From an uncultured Alphaproteobacteria bacterium (GTDB lineage: Bacteria; Pseudomonadota; Alphaproteobacteria; Caulobacterales; Caulobacteraceae): a stretch of 11,134 nucleotides of DNA. The translations under genes and the position numbers were made by a program. Below are positions 6,890 through 11,134 of the stretch, one piece after another. Within the stretch, counting starts at the first letter, position 1; the number at the start of each line of letters is the position of its first letter. A model generated the notes under the pieces. That model was not told the DNA's origin and searched no databases. It worked only from the letters and a program-made list of their open reading frames with translations. The stretch is taken from assembly GCA_903928755.1 (NCBI GenBank), contig CAIYSH010000425.1, positions 1-11,134 on the forward strand, read 5' to 3'.

Positions 6890-6918
6890 TTGACTGTCGG
6901 CCAAAAGTTGCATATCCG
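6890..6918 (+). promoter_or_regulatory. candidate sigma-70 promoter for the lipoprotein gene
   Basis: TTGACT (6890-6895) matches the -35 consensus at five of six positions. It is followed after exactly 17 bases by TATCCG (6913-6918), a weaker -10. Transcription would begin near 6925, giving a leader of about 20 bases that contains the AAGGA ribosome binding site at 6934-6938. It is the best promoter-like element in the window. Confidence 0.45.
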
Positions 6919-6946
6919 GATTTTGCTACCTTCAAGGAACATGCCG

Positions 6947-7264
6947 ATGAACGCGTCTATACTTCGCAAGGCCATGGTCGCCGCGACCGCGGTCATCAGC
7001 CTCACAATCTCGGCCTGCAGCAAGCCTGCCGAGAAGGCCGCTGAACACGGTGCGGAAACCACGACCGAGGCCGCTGCCACCTCGACTGATGCGGCCCAGA
7101 GCGCCGCCGACGCGGCTGCCGATGCGTCCAAGGCCGCGTCGGACGCCATGGCCAGCTCATCTGCCCCTGCCGCGGAACCCGCCGGGGCCGCAGACGTAGA
7201 GCCTGAAAAGGGCGCTGAAGCGCCGCCACCAACGGTCGAAGAGCAGGCTCACGCCAAGCATTAG
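6947..7264 (+). CDS. small Ala-rich lipoprotein
   Basis: This is a 105-residue putative lipoprotein. The N-terminus MNASILRKAM is followed by a hydrophobic stretch and a lipobox ISAC with the acylated Cys at residue 24. The mature part of 82 residues is low complexity: 29 are alanine, there is no Phe, Trp or Tyr, and the rest is mainly Glu, Asp, Ser, Thr, Lys and Pro. The centre (DAAQSAADAAADASKAAS) would form a long alanine helix or coiled-coil, and the tail is Pro/Glu-rich and probably disordered. It could act as an envelope spacer or periplasmic linker, but no named family is recognised. Start choice: AAGGA at 6934-6938 is eight bases before the ATG at 6947 but only two before the in-frame ATG at 6941, so 6947 is preferred. 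The divergent neighbour is the hydrolase, and mnmC follows after 70 bases. Confidence 0.8.
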   Translation: MNASILRKAMVAATAVISLTISACSKPAEKAAEHGAETTTEAAATSTDAAQSAADAAADASKAASDAMASSSAPAAEPAGAADVEPEKGAEAPPPTVEEQAHAKH

Positions 7265-7289
7265 GCCCGGGCACGGTTCAGCATCCTTA

Positions 7290-7316
7290 GGGGTGGCTCT
7301 TTTCATTTGCCACCTC
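7290..7316 (+). other. weak hairpin between lipoprotein gene and mnmC
   Basis: GGTGGC (7292-7297) and GCCACC (7309-7314) pair around an 11-base T-rich loop, and the stem extends by one G-U and one G-C pair. There is no downstream T run, so it is not a standard terminator. It could attenuate readthrough or shape the mnmC leader. It overlaps a possible GTG start at 7293, which makes that start less likely. Confidence 0.25.
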
Positions 7317-7334
7317 CGGCGCCATGGGTCTGTC

Positions 7335-9158
7335 ATGCGCGGCGATCCCCCAATTCTTGACTGGTCATCAGCTGGTGAGCCCAGATCGCGCCTTTATGGG
7401 GATGTCTATTTCTCGGCAGAAGACGGGCTGAGCGAAGCGCGGGCCGTTTTTCTGGAAGGCTGTGACCTGCCAGGCCTATGGACCGGACGCACACGGTTTG
7501 TGGTTGGTGAGCTGGGCTTCGGGACCGGCCTGAACATTCTGGCCCTGCTTGATCTGTGGCGGACAACCAGACCACCAGGCAGCCACCTCAGCATTTTTTC
7601 CGTGGAAGCCCATCTCATGTCCCGCGATGAGGCCAGGCGCGCCCTGGATCGCTGGCCTGAAATCGCCGACCTGGCAGACCAGATCCTCCGACAATGGCCA
7701 AAGGCCCGCTCAGGGCGCCATCGCATGGATCTGCCGGACCTCGGTGCCCACCTGGATCTGGCCCTGATGGATGTCGGCACGGCGCTGGAACAATGGCAGG
7801 GACGGGCAGATGCCTGGTTTCTGGATGGCTTTTCACCCGCGCTGAACCCGGCCATGTGGAGCGATGAGGTGCTGGCCCTGGTGGCCCGGAAAACGGCACC
7901 CGGCGGACGGGCCGCGACCTTTACCGTCGCCGGGCAGGTCAGGCGGGGCCTGCAATCGGCGGGCTTCAGCGTCGACAAGCGGCCAGGCTTCGGTCGAAAG
8001 CGGGAGAGGCTGGTTGCGAGCTTGCCGGATCCTGCGATTGCCGCGCCGCCATCACCGCCCAGGGTCGCCATCATAGGCGCCGGGATTGCCGGGGCCAGTG
8101 TAAGCCGCGCCCTGAGTGACCTTGGCATCCTCCATCAGGTGTTTGATGGCGAAGGTCCGGGATCAGGGGCATCGGGAAACCCCGCCGCCCTGGTGACGCC
8201 ACGACTGGATGCCGGACTTGGCCCCGTGGCCCGCCTGACCACCCAGGCCTTCTTCCGGGCGCGGGATCTCTATCTGGCAACGCCAAAGGCCGTCCTGTCC
8301 CAGGGCGTCCTGCAACTGGCCGTGGGGGACCGCGACGCAGGCAGGTTCGACAAGATCGCCGCTTCCGGCTTCTTCGGGCCAGGGGACCTCGAAATCCTGA
8401 CCCCCGATGAGGCCTCGGCACGGCTGGGTGAAGACACCGCTCTTTCGGGCCTGGATCTGGCCAGCGCCCTGGTGATTCAGCCAGGGTCGGTTCTGAGTGC
8501 ATGGCTTGAAATATCCACACAGGTCAGGATCGGAGCCATGATCGACACCCCCGGCGGATGGCGTCTGGAGGATCAGATCGGCACGCCCCTCGGCACCTTC
8601 GATGTTGTGGTGCTTGCGGCAGGGCAGAGCTGTCTGGATCTGGTGCCGGCGCTTGATCTGCGTCCTGTGCGGGGTCAGGCCACGTGGCTCGATACGGATG
8701 AGCCCATCCAGGCCGCAGCGTGGGGCGGCTATCTGGTTCCAGCCCCAAATGGCGTTCTGTTTGGGGCCACCCATGACCGCGGCGATAGCGCCACAGAGAT
8801 CCGCCCGGAGGACCAGTCGCGAAACCTCGATGCCCTCGCCGAGGCCCGTCCTGCCCTTGCGGCAAGGTTCAGGGATGGCAACCTTTCAAACCGGGCTGCT
8901 GTAAGGGCAACAACAGCCGACAGCCTGCCCCTGGCGGGACCCTCCGGGCATCCTCATCTGTTCCTGCTGTGCGGATTCGGGTCCCACGGTTTCTCCTTTG
9001 CCCCCGTCATGGGCGAGCATGTCGCCGCCCTGATCGGCGGGACACCCTCGCCGCTTTCGGCAGAGGCCGCTGAGCTGATTCATCCGGACCGCTTCAGGCG
9101 CAGGATGGCAAGGCGAAGTCACAATTCCGCCGGGAATGCCGGTAAGGTTCCGTCCTAG
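7335..9158 (+). CDS. mnmC: bifunctional tRNA mnm5s2U34 methyltransferase / FAD-dependent cmnm5 oxidoreductase MnmC
   Basis: MnmC completes the 5-methylaminomethyl-2-thiouridine modification at the wobble position (U34) of certain tRNAs. The C-terminal FAD domain removes the carboxymethyl group from cmnm5(s2)U, and the N-terminal MnmD domain methylates the product with S-adenosylmethionine. The MnmD domain (about residues 1-235) shows the PILDW and YFSAEDGLSEA entry motif, the SAM-binding GELGFGTGLN (58-67), and WFLDGFSPALNPAMW. The oxidoreductase begins with the dinucleotide fold GAGIAG (Gly248, Gly250, Gly253) and ends with CGFGSHGFSFAP near the C-terminus, typical of the DAO family. At 607 residues it is slightly shorter than the E. 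coli enzyme but complete. The start at ATG 7335 fits the family's N-terminus. An in-frame GTG at 7293 would add 14 atypical residues and has no properly spaced ribosome binding site. A 23-base gap to the next gene suggests co-transcription. Confidence 0.93.
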   Translation: MRGDPPILDWSSAGEPRSRLYGDVYFSAEDGLSEARAVFLEGCDLPGLWTGRTRFVVGELGFGTGLNILALLDLWRTTRPPGSHLSIFSVEAHLMSRDEARRALDRWPEIADLADQILRQWPKARSGRHRMDLPDLGAHLDLALMDVGTALEQWQGRADAWFLDGFSPALNPAMWSDEVLALVARKTAPGGRAATFTVAGQVRRGLQSAGFSVDKRPGFGRKRERLVASLPDPAIAAPPSPPRVAIIGAGIAGASVSRALSDLGILHQVFDGEGPGSGASGNPAALVTPRLDAGLGPVARLTTQAFFRARDLYLATPKAVLSQGVLQLAVGDRDAGRFDKIAASGFFGPGDLEILTPDEASARLGEDTALSGLDLASALVIQPGSVLSAWLEISTQVRIGAMIDTPGGWRLEDQIGTPLGTFDVVVLAAGQSCLDLVPALDLRPVRGQATWLDTDEPIQAAAWGGYLVPAPNGVLFGATHDRGDSATEIRPEDQSRNLDALAEARPALAARFRDGNLSNRAAVRATTADSLPLAGPSGHPHLFLLCGFGSHGFSFAPVMGEHVAALIGGTPSPLSAEAAELIHPDRFRRRMARRSHNSAGNAGKVPS

Positions 9159-9181
9159 ATTTCCATCTGGAGGTTTCTGTC

Positions 9182-9577
9182 ATGACACGATCCAAAATCC
9201 TGCTGTCCTTGCTCGCCGTGGCCGGGCTTGGGGTGCCGGCCGTCGCTCAGGCGGCAGACACTGCGCCGCGCCAAGCGACACGGAGCTGTTTCCGCGCCGC
9301 CGATGTCGAAAATTTCAGCGCCGCCGATGACCGGACCGTTTATCTGCGGGCCAACCGTAAGCAGGTCTATCGCCTGGACATGTTTGGATCATGCCCGGAT
9401 GTCGACTGGGCCTGGCGCATCGGGATCAAGAACAGGGGATCTTCCTGGATCTGCTCGGCCATGGACGCGACCCTTATCACCCGGAGTTCAGCAGGTGTTC
9501 GCCAGTGTGCGGTGAGCAAGCTGACCCTGATGACCCCGGAAGAGGTCGAGGCCCTGCCCAAGCGCAGTCGACCTTGA
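9182..9577 (+). CDS. small exported four-cysteine protein (DUF6491-like)
   Basis: This 131-residue protein has a clear Sec signal peptide ending in AQA-AD (cleavage after residue 24). The mature domain begins with RSCFRAADVENFSAADDRTV, and its cysteines 36, 71, 91 and 109 could form two disulfides in the periplasm. The pattern R-x-C-F-x-x-x-D-V-x-N-F, with aromatic residues around GSCPDVDWAWRIGI, resembles the DUF6491 family found in Caulobacterales and Sphingomonadales; I recall this family from memory and cannot verify the match here. Function is unknown. The start is well supported by GGAGG at 9169-9173, eight bases upstream. It lies 23 bases after mnmC and probably shares its transcript, although no functional link to tRNA modification is suggested. 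The C-terminal segment (VEALPKRSRP) is polar and likely flexible. Confidence 0.8.
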   Translation: MTRSKILLSLLAVAGLGVPAVAQAADTAPRQATRSCFRAADVENFSAADDRTVYLRANRKQVYRLDMFGSCPDVDWAWRIGIKNRGSSWICSAMDATLITRSSAGVRQCAVSKLTLMTPEEVEALPKRSRP

Positions 9578-9657
9578 TCCGCTGGAGCCTTTCCCCTGAG
9601 GCGGGATCGTCTCGCGGGCTGATGACAGGTTCCAATTCAGAGGCCTGAAACATGAAG

Positions 9658-9688
9658 AAGGGCGTCCCGGATACCGGGACGCCCTTTT
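9658..9688. terminator. bidirectional intrinsic terminator hairpin
   Basis: AAGGGCGTCCCGG (9658-9670) pairs perfectly with CCGGGACGCCCTT (9674-9686) around a 3-base ATA loop, followed by two more T residues. The 13-base-pair stem, GC-rich core and A/T-flanked ends fit a terminator read in both directions. It sits between the plus-strand mnmC group and the convergent minus-strand TonB receptor. The plus-strand T run is only four bases, so efficiency is uncertain. Confidence 0.8.
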
Positions 9689-9699
9689 CAGGTCTGAAT

Positions 9700-9725
9700 T
9701 TCCCCTGCCCGGAAGGACAGGGGAA
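9700..9725. terminator. second hairpin just beyond the TonB receptor stop
   Basis: TTCCCCTG (9700-9707) and CAGGGGAA (9718-9725) form a perfect 8-base-pair stem with a 10-base loop, 16 bases beyond the receptor's TAG on the minus strand. There is no good T run, so it probably acts with the larger hairpin at 9658-9688 as a tandem 3'-end structure, or as protection of the transcript end. The rest of the 9578-9741 gap holds nothing else I can identify. Confidence 0.45.
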
Positions 9726-9741
9726 TGATTACAGCACGTGC

Positions 9742-10344
9742 CTAGAAGCGCTTCTTGACGCCCAGGGTGACAACGCGACCCAGGGGGTTTCCGCTCCCAT
9801 AATCGTAGTTGTACTGAACGCCGATGGCGAAGGGGGGTTCTTCGTCAAACAGGTTCATGACCGAAACCGTGGCCGTCGTATCCCAGGGCAGGTCCACCTT
9901 GTAGGTGATGTCATGCTGCCAGTATTCCGGGATCACGGTCGGGCCCGAGACATAGGCCGCGATGGCGATTGGCGTTGCTTCGATCTGGCGGACCTTGGAA
10001 ACGTAACGGGTCTGCCAGCGGAGGTTATGCGGCCCGGACGCCCAGTTCATGAACAGATTGCCGCGGATCCGGTTATAGCCCGTGAAGATGGATGCCCGAT
10101 AGGTGCCGGCGCGGTGGATGACGCCGGTAGCCGTGGGAATGCCTTCAATGGAATAAGGCGTTTCATCATAGGTCAGCAGATAGGTGCCGTCAGCGCCGGT
10201 CGAAAGGTCACCCCCAAGGACCTCCCCGACGTTCCAGTTGACCTGGAAGTCGACGCCGCTGGTCTTGACCGGACCACCGTTGATGTACTGGGTACGATAG
10301 GACAGGATGCTCGCCTTGGAACAGACCCCCTGGTCGAAGTTCAT
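9742..10344 (-). CDS. TonB-dependent receptor, C-terminal half (downstream of frameshift)
   Basis: This frame encodes the last part of an outer-membrane TonB-dependent receptor beta-barrel and ends in the classical terminal beta-signal VVTLGVKKRF with final Phe. Alternating strands are visible throughout (GTYLLTY, ASIFTGYN, LRWQTRYVSKV, HDITYKVDLP, ATVSVMNLFDEEPP), with the NLFDEEPP turn typical of the penultimate strands. The Met at 10344 is not a true start. The frame is open upstream of it and reads CGNAAYAAIQSR immediately before, which is normal receptor sequence. It therefore continues from the adjacent frame (10341-11134) after a one-base frameshift. It is read here as one damaged gene, not a separate protein. 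Ligand is unknown; siderophore, cobalamin or oligosaccharide import are all possible for this family. Confidence 0.75.
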   Translation of the reverse strand: MNFDQGVCSKASILSYRTQYINGGPVKTSGVDFQVNWNVGEVLGGDLSTGADGTYLLTYDETPYSIEGIPTATGVIHRAGTYRASIFTGYNRIRGNLFMNWASGPHNLRWQTRYVSKVRQIEATPIAIAAYVSGPTVIPEYWQHDITYKVDLPWDTTATVSVMNLFDEEPPFAIGVQYNYDYGSGNPLGRVVTLGVKKRF

Positions 10345-11134
10345 CCGGGACTGGATGGCGGCATAGGCCGCATTCCCACAGTGGTCGGTGCACCCGCAGG
10401 GAACAGCAGATTGAGGATGTCTGCCGTCGCCTCGGACGTCAGGGCATCCTTGAAATCGAAGTTCCAGTAGTCAAGGGTCGCCGTAACACTGGCCACTTTG
10501 AGCACGGTGCCGATGTTGTAGGTCGTCGCCTTTTCTGCCCGCAGGTTCGCATTGCCGTACAGGTCATTGGCACGATAGGTGCCGCTGGCATTGGTCAGGC
10601 CGCGGGTGAAACGGTCAGCGGTGAAGATGGCGAGCGGGGCACGGTAGGTGGTTCCGAAGGAGCCGCGAAGTGCAAGCCAGTCCGTCGCCTGCCACTTGGC
10701 GGAGATCTTCGGGTTCGTGGTCGAACCCTGGCCCTGATAGAACTCGTAGCGGCCTGCAAGGGTCACTTCGAGGGATTCCGTCACCGGGATCTTGGATTCA
10801 ACGAAGAGCGCGCTGATTTTCCGGGACACATCATAGGGACGCAGGTTGGCATTGAACAGGAAGGGGCCGTTCGAGGTGCCCGGGCAGGCCGGTGAGCCAT
10901 CGCCGAAAGGTGCGGAGTCGACGCAGGGCGTCGCCGTCGCATCATAATAGGTATCCGGGGTCTGCTGGGTGCGGTCATAACGGAACTGCGCACCGGCTGC
11001 CCACTTCACATTGCTGTCAGCCCAGAGCTTGAGGGAGGTGTCACCCGCCAGCACGAGGTCAGCAACCGCCAGGCGGGACTGAATCTCGTTATACTGCTTC
11101 TGGATCATCCAGCCGGCAACCGCGCCGCGGTTAG
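10341..11134 (-). CDS. TonB-dependent receptor, central barrel part, cut by window edge and ended by frameshift
   Basis: The reading frame is open from the right edge of the window, so the signal peptide, TonB box and plug domain lie outside. The 263 visible codons encode barrel strands and extracellular loops of a TonB-dependent receptor: KISALFVESKIPV, LEVTLAGRYEFY, PKISAKWQATDWLALRGSFGTTYRAP and ATTYNIGTVLK match the family's conserved barrel segments. A loop with two cysteines (PCVDSAPFGDGSPAC) is probably disulfide-bonded at the cell surface. The natural sequence ends at about FPAGAPTT and is followed by an unrelated run (RPMPPSSPG) to a TGA at 10341-10343. The next receptor residues continue in the other frame. 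The Met at 11108 is internal. Confidence 0.8.
   Translation of the reverse strand, partial: NRGAVAGWMIQKQYNEIQSRLAVADLVLAGDTSLKLWADSNVKWAAGAQFRYDRTQQTPDTYYDATATPCVDSAPFGDGSPACPGTSNGPFLFNANLRPYDVSRKISALFVESKIPVTESLEVTLAGRYEFYQGQGSTTNPKISAKWQATDWLALRGSFGTTYRAPLAIFTADRFTRGLTNASGTYRANDLYGNANLRAEKATTYNIGTVLKVASVTATLDYWNFDFKDALTSEATADILNLLFPAGAPTTVGMRPMPPSSPG
10377..10395 (-). other. frameshift junction within the TonB-dependent receptor gene
   Basis: Reading the minus strand, receptor-like sequence in one frame (FPAGAPTT) switches to receptor-like sequence in the next frame (CGNAAYAAIQSR) across these bases. Joining them requires one extra base here, equivalent to a single-base deletion or a net gain of two. 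There is no long homopolymer and no canonical X-XXY-YYZ slippery site. The gene is either a recent pseudogene or the base call is wrong. Confidence 0.7.

Noticed and set aside
7265..7272. GCCCGGGC palindrome after the lipoprotein stop
   Set aside because: An 8-base GC palindrome is frequent at this base composition and has no associated structure.
10341..10400. Programmed -1 ribosomal frameshifting in the TonB receptor
   Set aside because: No X-XXY-YYZ slippery heptamer and no obvious downstream pseudoknot; receptors of this family are not known to use it.
9652..10470. 272-residue plus-strand frame opposite the TonB receptor C-terminus
   Set aside because: Its start lies inside the terminator hairpin and its product resembles no family; the opposite strand encodes receptor strands ending in a beta-signal.

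Overview
The window looks like chromosomal DNA from a high-GC alphaproteobacterium, most plausibly the Caulobacterales (Caulobacter, Phenylobacterium or Brevundimonas type). This is inferred from the GC-rich third positions, a large outer-membrane TonB-dependent receptor ending in F, a fused MnmC, a Sec-exported DUF6491-like protein and frequently weak Shine-Dalgarno sites. The taxon is an inference; no rRNA or tRNA gene is present to settle it.

Layout from left to right. (1) Positions 1-3241, all on the plus strand: a MarC-family membrane protein, an M3B oligoendopeptidase (PepF type) with intact zinc ligands, and an unrecognised exported 214-residue protein. (2) Positions 3289-4898, minus strand: a two-gene operon joined by an ATGA overlap. 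A b561-type membrane cytochrome is followed by a Tat-exported molybdopterin oxidoreductase of the sulfite oxidase/MsrP-like fold that also carries a lipobox. (3) Positions 5016-5945, plus strand: a thioesterase-like protein with two hotdog folds, transcribed divergently from the cytochrome. Its 3' end overlaps by 4 bases with an alpha/beta hydrolase on the minus strand (5942-6823). (4) Positions 6947-9577, plus strand: a small Ala-rich lipoprotein with a candidate promoter, then mnmC (tRNA wobble-uridine modification), then a small exported four-cysteine protein. (5) Positions 9742-11134, minus strand: the C-terminal part of a TonB-dependent receptor, split by a frameshift near 10380 and running off the right edge. 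Two strong hairpins in the 9578-9741 gap separate it from the convergent plus-strand genes.

The only clear functional module is the cytochrome b plus molybdoenzyme pair, a quinone-linked periplasmic redox system. Most other genes are housekeeping or envelope functions that happen to be neighbours. I saw no mobile element, CRISPR array, RNA gene or defence system. The items most worth a second look are the receptor frameshift, the Tat-lipoprotein architecture of the molybdoenzyme, and several perfect palindromes in the short intergenic regions.
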